A DNA stretch of 64,000 nt. Origin: Epinephelus fuscoguttatus. Its lineage: Eukaryota > Chordata > Actinopteri > Perciformes > Serranidae. The notes under the pieces are model-generated. The model saw only the letters and a list, made by a program, of their open reading frames with translations, searched no databases and was not told the origin of the DNA. Both the position numbers and the translations under genes were made by a program. Positions 12,701-24,700 of this stretch are shown here, piece after piece. Numbering within the stretch: position 1 is the first letter of the stretch; the number at the start of each line of letters is the position of its first letter. Location of the stretch: assembly GCF_011397635.1 (NCBI RefSeq), contig NC_064755.1, forward strand, positions 23,449,559 through 23,513,558. Direction: 5' to 3'.

Positions 12701-15700
12701 CTTTCACTTGCAGAGAGTGTGGAATATGCTATAAATATCAAGCATGCTCTCATTTTTGCTGCGCAGCAACCCCTTTCTTCAGTAGTTGTTTTTTTTTCTC
12801 ATGTCTGTTTTTATTAGTTTTTTTTAAGTTATAAAAGATACAATTTGATATACATTTCAATACAATCCCACCCCACAAACAACCCCACACCACTGCACCA
12901 CCACAAGTCAGTAAATGTACATGATTTAAAGAAAAAAAAAAGAAAACGCACACACACATACACAAAAATCTGCAAATCAAGTTAACAAAACAAACAAAAA
13001 CATACACAAATAAAAATAAAAGGATAGTAAAAAGAAGAAGGGGTTATATCTATACATTTAAAATGTCTGAGGCATCTATCTTTTCAACATGATCTAGCAC
13101 TGGTTGCCATATAGCATAGAAGTTGAGGGCACAGCCTCTTGTGGCATAACGGATTTTTTCTAAAGTCAGATGGTGCAGAAGATCCCTGATCCATTGATTG
13201 AAGGTTGGAGGAGATTTGTCTTTCCATTTAAGCAATATGAGTCTTCTAGCCAGTAGCATAGCAAAGGCCATCATGTTTTTGCCATGTCGAGTGGGGCATA
13301 AAACCTGCGGTGCTACACCAAATATTGCTATTATGGCAAGAGGTTCTATGGGTATTCCTAGCAGGTCAGAAAAGAATTTGAATATAGGTTGCCAAAACTC
13401 TGTTAATTTTGGGAAAAACCAGAACATATGTGATAAAGTAGCTGTTGCTGTTCCACAGCGGTCACAGTTAAGGTCAACATTTGGTGTTATTTTTGCCAAT
13501 CTCGCTTTAGACCAATGTAACCTATGTACAATCTTGAACTGTATTACCTTATGTCTTAAGCAAATTGAAGATGAATTTATCCAATCTAATGTGGAGTCCC
13601 ATATATCCTCAGTAAGTTTGATGCCTAATTCTTCTTCCCATTGGCTTTTTAAACGTGACAAAGGATCTAAATTGTGAGAATTGAGTGACATGTAGATTTT
13701 TCCAATAAGCCCTTTATGGTCGGAGCTAAACTGTAAAAGAGAATCAAGGAGAGAGCTGGGGGTATCGACGGAAATTGAGCTGATTGTGAGGATACAAAGT
13801 TGCGAAGTTGCAGATACTTGAAGAAGTGTGAGTTGGGGATTTCATATTTTAATCTCAGCTGCTCAAATGATGCAAAATTATTATCAACACAGAGGTCTTT
13901 CAAAGTAGCTAATCCATTCCTGGTCCAGATATTAAAGGACCCGTCTATAACGGAAGGTTTGAACATATTATTTCTTGATATAGGGGCGTTAATTAACATG
14001 CTATTGAGTGAAAATGCTCATCTGAACTGTGCCCAAACCTTCAAGGAGTGCTTAACAACTGGATTTATAGAATATCTGGATATAGGTTCTGGTAATGGGA
14101 GCTTGGAGCAAAGTAAAGCATCTAAAGAGGCAGATCCACATGACAACTTTTCTAACTGTGACCATTTTGGGCCACTATCTTGTGGTGGGTTAAGCCAATG
14201 TAACAGCACGCGTATGTTAGCCGACCAGTAATAATACTGAAAGTTGGGTAGGGATAATCCTCCATGTTTACGGTGTCGCTGTAAGATAGTCTTTCATATT
14301 CGTGGAATTTTTTTATTCCAGATAAATGAAGACAACAATTTATCAATAAGCAAAAAGAAGGATTTCGTCAAAAAGATAGGAATACACTGGAACAGGTACA
14401 AAAATCTAGGTAGCACAGTCATTTTGATAGTGTTAATTCTACCTCCTAATGATAACGGTAATAAGTTCCAGCGCTCAAAATCATTTTTCAAAGATTTGAT
14501 AAGTGGGGGGAAGTTGGCTTTGTAAAGATGTTTAAAATTATGCGTAACCCAAATACCTAAATATTTAAATTTATTTTTAATTATTTTAAAGGGCAGTGAA
14601 CTAAACACAATCTGTTCAGCAGCAGGATTTATAGGCATAAGCTCACTTTTTTTGTGTATTTATTTTATAACCAGATATTTTTCCAAATGTATCTAATAAG
14701 GCAAGTGTTAGTGGTAGGCTACTTAACAGTTCAGATAAGTACAAGAGCATATCGTCCGCGTAAAGGGATACTTTATGTTCAGTATTATTCCTCTGTATGC
14801 CTTTAATCGAGATATTGTTACGTAAGGCAATCGCTAGTGGTTCGATCGCCAAAGCGAAAAGCAGTGGGGATAAAGGGCAGCCTTGCCTGGTCCCACGACC
14901 CAGTGGGAAGAAGGAGGATAAGTTATTGTTTGTGCGAATTGCTGCTAAGGGGAGAGAGTAGAGAACGTGAATCCAAGATATGAACTTTGCACTAAATCCA
15001 AATTTTTTAGAGTGTAAAAGAGGTAATCCCACTCCACCTGATCAAACGCTTTCTCAGCATCGGGTGATAGAAGCACCTCAGGAATGTCGGGTGGAGTGGG
15101 ATTATAAAGAATATTCATTAGTCTACGTATATTAAAAAATAACTGACGATTTTTAATAAATCCAGTCTGATCATCAGAAACTACAGAAGGTAAAACATTT
15201 TCTAAACGGAGGGCTAACATTTTAGCAAGCAATTTACCGTCAACATTCAATAGAGAGATGGGTCGAAAAGAGCCGCATTCTAGAATGTTTTTACCTTTTT
15301 TATGGATTAATGATATAACAGCTTGTCTCATTGTTTCAGGTAGTGAGCTGGAGTTAAATGATTCTTCATAGACTAAAAGTAATATAGGAGCAAGTTCACT
15401 GGCAAATTTTTTAAAGAATTTACTCGGATATCCATCCGGTCCAGGAGATTTCCCATTTTGCATGGACCTGGCTGCAGTAATAAATTCTTCTTTGGAAAAG
15501 GGGCTTTCTAAATTGGTGGCAGTTTCCTCATCAATTATGGGAATGTTAAGGCTGCTAAAAGAGTCAAACAGAGATTCATCATTAGTAGATTCTGTGGTAT
15601 AAAGCTTCGAATAATACCTATGGAAACATTGATTAATCTCTAAAAGGATCTGTAAGTTTAACGCCCTCCTCGTTGTTTATCGCAGTTATAGCTTGACTAG

Positions 15701-18700
15701 CATTTTCTTGGCGTAACTGGTGAGCCAGAATCTTGCCAGTCTTTTCACCATATTCGTATGTCTTATGCCTTGATTTATTTATAAGATTTTCAGCATGCCT
15801 TGTGGACAAGAGATTAAGTTCAGTTTGAAGGGTTAATCGTTGCTTCAACAGATCAGGTGATGGAGAGTGGGCCAGTGTCTCATCAAGTTGAAGGATGTCT
15901 TTGGTTAGTTTTTTGAGACGCTCATTTAAGGCTTTTTTAATATGGGCACTATATGATATGATTTGTCCCCTAAGATATGCTTTCATCGATTCCCAAATTA
16001 CAGAAGAGGACATTCCTGGGGTTTGATTACGTACTAGATATTCAGTTATCTATTTGAAATAAACTTGACAAATCCGGTATCAGAAAGAAGTAATGTATTG
16101 AAACGCCATGGGCGATAACTAGCGTGTGTATTTGGTATGCATAAAGTCATCAATAGTGGGGCATGATCTGATATCACTATGGCCTGATATTCACATTCCC
16201 TGACTAATGGAAGTAATTCACTGTCTAGAAAAAAATAATCTATGCGTGAATATGTTTTGTGTACTGGTGAGTAGAAAGAATAGCTTCTGCGTGTGGGATT
16301 TTGGAAGCGCCAAGTGTCAGCTATATTGTATGAATTAAGAAAAAGTTTAATTGCCTGTGCTGCTTTAGATGAGGTTGTAGTTCTAGGTGAACTGTGATCC
16401 AGAGTGGGTGATAACACACAGTTCATATCGCCTCCTAATATGAGGTGATGTGTGTCTATATTGGGTAAACGTGAAAAAAAAACTAGTAAAAAAAGTACTG
16501 TCGTCCCAGTTTGGTGCGTACAAATTTGCCAGTGTGACAGGGGTGTTATTTAATTTGCCTACCACTATTATATAGCGACCAGCAGAATCTGGACACACTG
16601 GACATAACAAATGGGACATTCTTGTTGATGAGAATAGCAGTTCCTCTAGATTTGGAGTGAAAGTTGGAATGGTAAGATTGACCCACCCATCTCTCTCTTA
16701 GTCTAAAATGATCAAAGGTGGTCAAATGGGTTTCTTGGAGGAAGGCAACCCCTACATTAAGCTGATTCAGATGTGAGAATACTTTTTTACGTTTTACTGG
16801 ATGGTTTAAGGATTTCACGTTCCAGCTAACAAAAGTGATCTGACAACCTCCTGATTTATTCACATTCACATGTGGCCTAGCCATAGTCTGTTGTAGAGAA
16901 CATACATTCCGAGATACAGTAGTGTATGATGGTCTTGATTAGTTGAGCATGTATAAAGAGAGACCCCTCTTCTAATACATTAACAGAAAAAACAGGAAAA
17001 GTGAAAAACATAAAGTAAAAGTTTGGTGCAATGGTTTCCCCTCTCCTGTCACCTAGAGGAACACGGTGACTACTAAACCCCTCGCAAAAATATCCACACA
17101 TTAAGTGCTTGTGTGAGGAACCGCTAGTCTAACATATTGCTCTGCTCTTATATAAATTCAACAAATAATTCTAAAGTATGAAAAGAAATTTAAAAAAAAT
17201 GAAAAGGTGGTGCCAATTAAACAACAACCAAGCAGCCCCTGGGATTTCTTGATCATTCTATGTCCCTGAGTACAATTATAAAACATAAATGGCCAATGAT
17301 TCAAATGGTTAATACGACAAATTATTGGCTGTGATTATCAGTAACAAGTGGTGATTACACTCATCTCCCCTAAATAGTCCATTTCTTATATTGTTCCAAT
17401 TTCCACATATGCAATAATGATCTTTTACTGATCAAACGAGAGTCATGGAGACAAAAAAATAATAAAGAGAGGGGAGGAACAGTTCGCAAAATATATAAGG
17501 CAAGTTTCAGGCCCTTACATAACACACTGAAAGCAGACCCTTATCTAGAATATAAGAAAACATAGAAAAATAAACAGAAATCCAGCACCCATTCTTGAAA
17601 AAATAAAACAGAGGCGATCTATGATTTAGACAGTTAGTGTTTTAGCTATGGTTATAAGCAATAACAAGTGGTTCTGGTTATCCCCTCTGGATAGTCCATA
17701 TCCTGTTGTTCCAACTCCAACATACAATGTTCATATGATGTTCATGTACTCACCAGATGAAGGTCATGGAGAGAAACAAATAAATCAAAAGAGGGAAAGT
17801 TCAGAGTATAGTATATTTTTTAGATAATGTTTGTTTTCACATATGCCATAGCCTCAGCCACGTCCTGGAACAGTTTCTCAGTCCCGTTGTGCATAATGCG
17901 GAGCCAGGCTGGATGCAGGATGCCGTAGCAGATGTTGTCCCGTCCTCGAAGCAGTTTTCTGACCTCGTTAAATGCTGATCTCGCTCAGGCAACGCTCGGT
18001 GGGTAGTCGGGGAACACGAAGATAGTGGCTCCATTGTATTGCAGGGGGCCGGCTTCTCTGGCCCGGCGGAGGATCTCAACGCAGTCCTGATAGTAGTGCA
18101 GCCTTGCGATTATGGCTCGAGGTTTTCCGTCTGATCTCTTCGGCTGGAGAGTGCGATGGGATCTGTCAATCAGCACGTCTTTATCCATTTTCAAGATATC
18201 TTTGATTAATTTCGAGACAAAGGTTGGGGAGCTTGAGCCAGTTTCTTCAGCCATGTTCAGGATGCGGATATTTGACCTCCTCATTCCGCCCTCCATGTCC
18301 AAGCACTTTTCCTGTAGACTCTCCACATTTCTCTCGAGTTTTTGCACCGTGTTCTGCAGTGATGTTACCTCGTCTGAGCAGGCAGAAAGGCCTCGTTCCA
18401 TGTCCGACACTGTCGTTTTAACTTTTTCCATGTCTGCACGCAACGCCGCAGTGTTGTTTGCAATTTCCGTCTTGACCGCTTGCAGCTCCGACTTAATCAC
18501 ACTAAACTCGGCAGTGAGTGCACTCTTCAGCTCCGCTTGGAAAAGACCAGCTATTTCCATTTTGAGTGAGGAGAGTATCTCAGTTTTCATGTCCATCACA
18601 TTTTGCTCAGCGGGCTCGGACATGTTGCTAGGTGTGTCAGTGCTTGTCTTGCTAGCAGTGGCCTTCCCCGTGTAGCTGTATATACGCAGGTTAGGTCTAC

Positions 18701-21700
18701 TCGCCATTTACAAGGAAAAAGTGGGAGTAAAAAAACCGGGAAACTGCTCAAAACTTTAGTTGCTTTAGATGGTTTTCTTGTATCTTATTGTTGGTGTAGG
18801 GCGCCAAAAAAAAGAAGTTAAATCATATTTTCTGCAGAGCTCACCCAACTCACGACCTACTCCATTAGCTGCTCGACAGCGCCCCCCTTCAGTAGTTATG
18901 TTTAATTCTCTGCCACTTACAGACAACACTTGCAATACAGCATTTGTACTTGTACAACAAGGCTCTGCTAAACCTTTAGAATTTTGTTTCTTAAATTCCT
19001 CTATGTCCTCCATCTGTGCACTTTTAGCGAAATCCCATGCTGACTACTCTGGGTGTGCTGGAGGAACCATTAGGGAACACACGTCTGCACGTAGCCAGAC
19101 TGGTGGCCTCTCTGCTGTATACCAGCTCTTCTAGCCATGCTGTCGTAGCACAGGAACTCTGCCGACTCAATACGATGGACCTGCTTCTGGTGAGATGAGC
19201 AAACTCCTGCATTCCTAGAGTGCAATGTTGAGATCGCAATGAATGTTAAACGTGCCACTTGAGAATATGCGTCTTTTTTCAGGACTTGTTCTTCAAGTAT
19301 ACGTGGAACAACTTCCTGCACCTCCAAGTGGAGCTTTGTGTCGCTGCCATCCTCCGGCCCTGTGCCCATGAAATGAGACTTCAGCCTGGCTTGGGATCCC
19401 AGGAACAATTCAAGCCTCATCAGGATGCTTCACAGGAGCAGGCTTTGACTGATACCCCTTCTGAACCTTCAGCCACCACTGAAAACTCTGCACACAATCT
19501 AATGGTGACTCATGTAGGTGTCTCTGCTTGTGTTAATCTATAGGAACAAGTCACTGTGGTGGTTTGTTCTGACTTGAAACAGTAAATTGACTCTGTCTTT
19601 GTGTCTCACAAGTTGTTTCAGCACTGCCACCTTGTCCAGAGGATTCTGGGGGCTTGGGAAGAGAATGATAAAATACAGTAAGGAACCCTAATGGCATGAT
19701 CTCTTTGATAACAGGCAGCAGCTTATGGGGTTTCCCTAAGTGTAGTATTTCTGTGTTTAGGTCAGAAGGTGGTATGAGAAGAGGGTACATGGGACATTTG
19801 ACCAGGATTGCCAACACTGTAGTCCACAACCTGGAGAAGGGCCCAGTTCACACACAGATTAGTAGCCTCATCACAGGTATGTGGAAAAAAGAAGTAAGTC
19901 ACACAAATGTCACTCCACTGGTACATTGCTTTGTTAAAGCTGCTGTGGTTTTGCATGCAGAGCTGCCAGAGGACTACAGAGGGCGCTGGGAAACCTTTGT
20001 GGACCAGACTCTGTCAGAGACTAATAGGAAGAACACCATAGACCTGGTAAACACAGACAGACATACCCATCAACAGTATATAATAGCTGTTTGCACTTAA
20101 ACACACATTAAGACTTCAAATGCTGCATTTGTGGTGTTTTTTAATTCTCCAGGTTGGCACTGGAAACCCACGTCCCTCTTCAGAGGATGATATGGAGAGT
20201 CCCTTCCCTAAAGAACTTACACTGCAGCAGGTACACATACATAAGCACACACAAAAATACTGCTGCTGTTATCAGAGATAGTAATCTAATTCAAATGTGT
20301 GGTGTGTGTTGTAGGCCTTTTCAGACTACCAGATCCAGCAGATGACAGCTAACTTTGTGGATCAGTTTGGCTTCAATGATGAGGAATTTACTGATCATGA
20401 TGATAGCATTGGGTAAATTAATTGACATTCTTCTTTGTATGACAGTAAACTGTTGTTATTGTGTGCCAACTGAGTAATTTCTATTGTTACGGCAGAGCAA
20501 CGTTTGACCGAATTGCAGAGATCAATATCAACATTGATGCAGGCCAGGACACTGTGAGTTTATTTTGATTATTTATACAAATGTATTCACACATTTTGTC
20601 TATGAAATTGTATTTCTGTAATGTTTTGGGGCTGTCAGTGTCATTGTTGTTTCTTAAAAATGCATTAACAAATTTCATGGCCATTAGGAGTCAAAAATAA
20701 CCAAAGAAACTGGCAAACACAACTCAAGTCTTAACCTTAGCAGTTATTATGCAGCATTTTAAATATTTATGTACACTGAATAAACATAATACATTCGATA
20801 TATCCATCTGTCTTTTGCAGGCTAATACAGCTGTGTTTGAGGCCTGTTCTAAGGAGAAGATTCAGCCCTTTGATGATGATGAAGAGGACATTTGGGAGGA
20901 GAAAGAGATCAACTTTGCAACACAAACCAAGTCTCGTAACAGGTAAACACACAACAGCACACACAGATGCTATCAGTGCTTCGGATTTTATTTCAGCATC
21001 AGTTTCCCCTGGGATTGTTTCCAGCAGTGGTACTGAAGTGCATCCACTGGCACGAGAAGGGTTTTCGACACATATTCGTACACAGTTGTAGATGTCGATT
21101 TGCATTTAATAAAATGCTTCCCATGCAGTTACAATAGCCCCTGCATGTGTGGGTAGATATAACATAGGACATATAGGGTTTCAATCAATATTGTGACTCT
21201 ATCATAGCTTGTCAAACCATTGATGACTGTTAAGTAGAGCACAGATACAAGTTCATTCTTTCATTTCCGTAACCGTTTATCCCCTTGAGGGTCGCGGGGT
21301 GGGGGCTGGAGCCTATCCCAGCTGACATTGGGCGAGAGGCAGGGTACACCCTGGACAGGTCGTCAGACTGTCACAGGGCTAACACATAGAGACAGACAAC
21401 CATTCACACTCACATTCATGCCTACGGCCAATTTAGGATTACCAATTAACCTATCCCCATGCATGTCTTTGTGGGAGGAAGCCAGACTACCCGGAGAAAA
21501 CCCACACTGACACGGGGAGAACATGCAAACTCCGCACAGAGGGGCTCCCTCCTGGGTTTGAACCCCTTGTCTGGGGGTGTTCCATTTGTTATCCTTGCTC
21601 GTACTGGACTCTGGCTGCTTAAAGCGAATTGATTGCATATGGGGAGATATTTATAGCAGTGGTGCTAATCATTTATCAGTGGCAGGGCGCTGCTGCTTGC

Positions 21701-24700
21701 TAAATGCATAGAGGGGAAACACAGCATTTTGCTTGACGTTATAAATTATGTATATGGATTAACTGTCCTCAATCAAACACACTCAAATGTTTTTTTTTAA
21801 TTCAAGGTTTGGTGGGTCACGATCATCCCAGAGCCCTGCAGCCAGTAAAGACTGTGACAGGGCAACAGCTTCTGGTACTGAAGCCTGTGACAGAACAGCA
21901 GACTCTGACTCTGAGGGAGAGGATCCTAAAGATGACCTGGACCCTTTCTCAAGCCAGACCGATGCAACAAAGAGTGAGATGTTATTTTCTATAGTTATGC
22001 ATAATTGTTTTGCCTTATATGTGAAGGCCAAAGCAGGTTTCGAGCATGTGTCTCACGTAGAGTGTGTGCGGGCTTTTTATTTCACACTCAGGCACTGGCT
22101 GGATAGCAGACTTTGGGGAGGTGAACTCAAAGGCTCCTGCAGCAGGAGGAGGCTTTTCTGCCTGGGACACTCCAGACTCCCAACCAGCTGCCACAGAGGC
22201 AGAGGAGAAAGGATGGGCCAAGTTCACTGACTTTCAGCCTTTCTGTTGGTGAGTCTGAGTGTGGATGTGCGTCTAAATATTTGGTGATATATTTGCAATT
22301 TCTCAGAAAGAAGGCTCCTAAATTTTTCCTCTGTCTCAGACCATTTTTCATTGGAAGATTCTTGGACACCATCTGTAATGATGTTGTTTAATCTTGACTG
22401 ATTCTCAATATAATCCATCTTAGGAGATAAATTGAGAGCAGATTCCTGCAGAGAAGAGAGATCAGCTTTAATGGAATGGAAGTGTACTGATGTTAGGTCC
22501 TGTGCCTGTCTTCATTCTGTGTAAACTGTTGGCTTGTTTTTATGCCCTGCACTTGTCTTGTCAGATCATCTAGTCGCTTATTAACATGAGGAGCTCATTT
22601 GAGAAACTGCATCTTAAAGCTTTGTCTTGATAAAACAATAATTAGAACTAAAAAAGCCAAGTACATTAAACCTTGGAAATTTAGAAGAAATATTATATGA
22701 ACATGCTTATGTCACTCAGCCCGGTAACATGTGAAATGTAAATGTAAATATTTTTTATATCCCTGAGAAAGCATTGGCAGTTTAGCAGTGTCAGTTACAA
22801 ATCTTCAGTGAAAAACATTTATGCTCAAAACAAACAATAAAGCATATATTTTGTTTGTAGCCAGGTATAATATATGGCGACAAGGCATAATGCAAGTTGG
22901 CATCTATATCTGGCATTTATTTACAGCTTGAAGTAAAACAAATACAGCTTTCAAACCTTGTTTGTCCACAAAAGTATTCCCATAGTTTTTTTGTTTTGTG
23001 TGGTTTTTGTTGTCCGTCTAGCAACCATAGACACACACTATAATGGTGATTGGCTGCACTGTATTTTATTGAGGTTTTCTTATCTGTGTGATGTATGTCC
23101 CCAGCTCTGAAACAGGCCCCAGATGCAGCTCTCCAGTGGACTCGGAGCTCAGCGGATCTGGCAACACCAAACCAAACCAGAATCGTAAGTTGCTTCGGCA
23201 CAGCACATTCAACCACATAGTCAATGGGGGCGTGTTTATTTTTTGTAACTTTTGATTCATTCACATTTACAATTGCAAATACAGATTTTATATCATGATA
23301 AACTTTTCATTCTGATATTAAAATGAATGTAGTCAAAGGGAAAACAGTCAAACAGTTATAATTGGTTTTGAAAGTAAACTTACTCTTTCATTAAAAATGA
23401 CATTATGTATAAAAAGTTGTCACAATTTTGTTACCAACTTTTTCCTTCAGGATTACCTGAGATCTATAAGTTGGCAAACTCTGCTGAGATAAAGTGATGT
23501 GACAGTAATGTTCCAGAAAGAACTAGTGGCCACAAAGGCTGACTACCTCAGGTCGTCTGGTTGGTCAAATAGTTGCACTCGAACACTAGAAGACTAGAGC
23601 AAACAGCCAACTAGCAAGTAGCAAGCAGGCAGTAATAGTCTGTTTTTATCATTAAAAAAGGGAAATCGGACGACCAACAGGATGGATTCAAGATGGTAGC
23701 TAGCCAGTTAGCACATTAACAACACAACCGAATGCTGATACAACAAAGAATATTTATTGTGGTCTAGTGAATATTAACACAAACAATTACAAACCATTTC
23801 TGCCAAAGGGTTCAATTGTCAAAAAAGTAATCTTACCCTATACAACAAGGTTATTATCTCACGCCCTCCTGACGTGTAAGTGAGCTTATAGAGTCATACA
23901 ACCCATACCTATATGCATTTGGCAGCTCATTATAACTGCTTCTCATTCTCTTACTCCAGTGAAATGAGTGTACATCCATGTTAAAGTCAGATGATTTCTT
24001 CTCTTTTGCTCTCTGCAGCATGTGTGTGGAGCGTGTGTGTGGCGAGAAAAGCTCCATTGGTGGCATCAGACAGCTCCTCCTCCAGCAGCTCAGACAGCGA
24101 TGAGGAAGAAGGCAAGACGGAGTCTGCGACCAGTGAGACGGTTACCACAGAGACCATCACCACGGGGGCTGGCAAAGAGACTATTCGGCTCACTGTAGAC
24201 GCCAAAAATGAAAGGGCAGTCTTCAGCAGGTAGACACGCTTACACACACATGATGTGCAACTGCTCTGTCCTGATGGGAGCAGTGTGTCCCCCTTCTACT
24301 ATTGCAATCAAGTGCGTTTATAGAGTCTTTCTTCCCCTTTTCCCCTTCCTGCACAATTTTATCTCTACCTTCTCTGTTTTTCTTCTGATATCGGCCTCCT
24401 CCTGTCTGTTCCCTCCTTTCTCATCTCCCTTTGACTCCAGAGTATTCAGACCAGCAGTCAGACGGTATGTTGTGCTTGAGGTTCTTTGCTCTGGAGTGCA
24501 GAATGTGTTCCTCAGGTTGTGTGAAGGTTTTAAAAGACCATCATAAGCACAGATGGTGCCCTTTGTTTTTGTTTGCTCATTGCATTTAACAGGATATGAT
24601 GTAACAATTCCTTGCCATAATTCAGGACAAGCCTAATTCATCACAAAAATATACTAACCCACAACTGGTGGCTTGTAGAGAATCTACAGGACCTCTGTTC

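Larger units (their letters stand above)
12788..18886 (-). mobile_element. Near-full-length L1-type LINE, antisense in ppp6r2 intron 8
   Basis: The element is bounded by an 11-bp target-site duplication, CTTCAGTAGTT, at 12777-12787 and 18887-18897. On the minus strand it has a 5' end starting GGGGGGCG, a 179-bp 5' UTR, ORF1 (18707-17820), a long inter-ORF region, ORF2 (16884-13050), a 3' UTR and a short A tail (T-run 12789-12797 on plus). The two-ORF layout and poly(A) end fit the L1 clade. ORF1 has one internal stop and ORF2 several frame breaks, so this copy is inactive. It lies opposite to ppp6r2 transcription, within a 6.8 kb intron. Confidence 0.93.

Noticed and set aside
13198-13677. 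159-codon plus-strand open frame
   Set aside because: It is antisense to the C-terminal part of the L1 ORF2, whose protein motifs are on the minus strand.
18112-18675. 187-codon plus-strand open frame
   Set aside because: It is the complement of the L1 ORF1 coiled-coil region; no family similarity in this strand.
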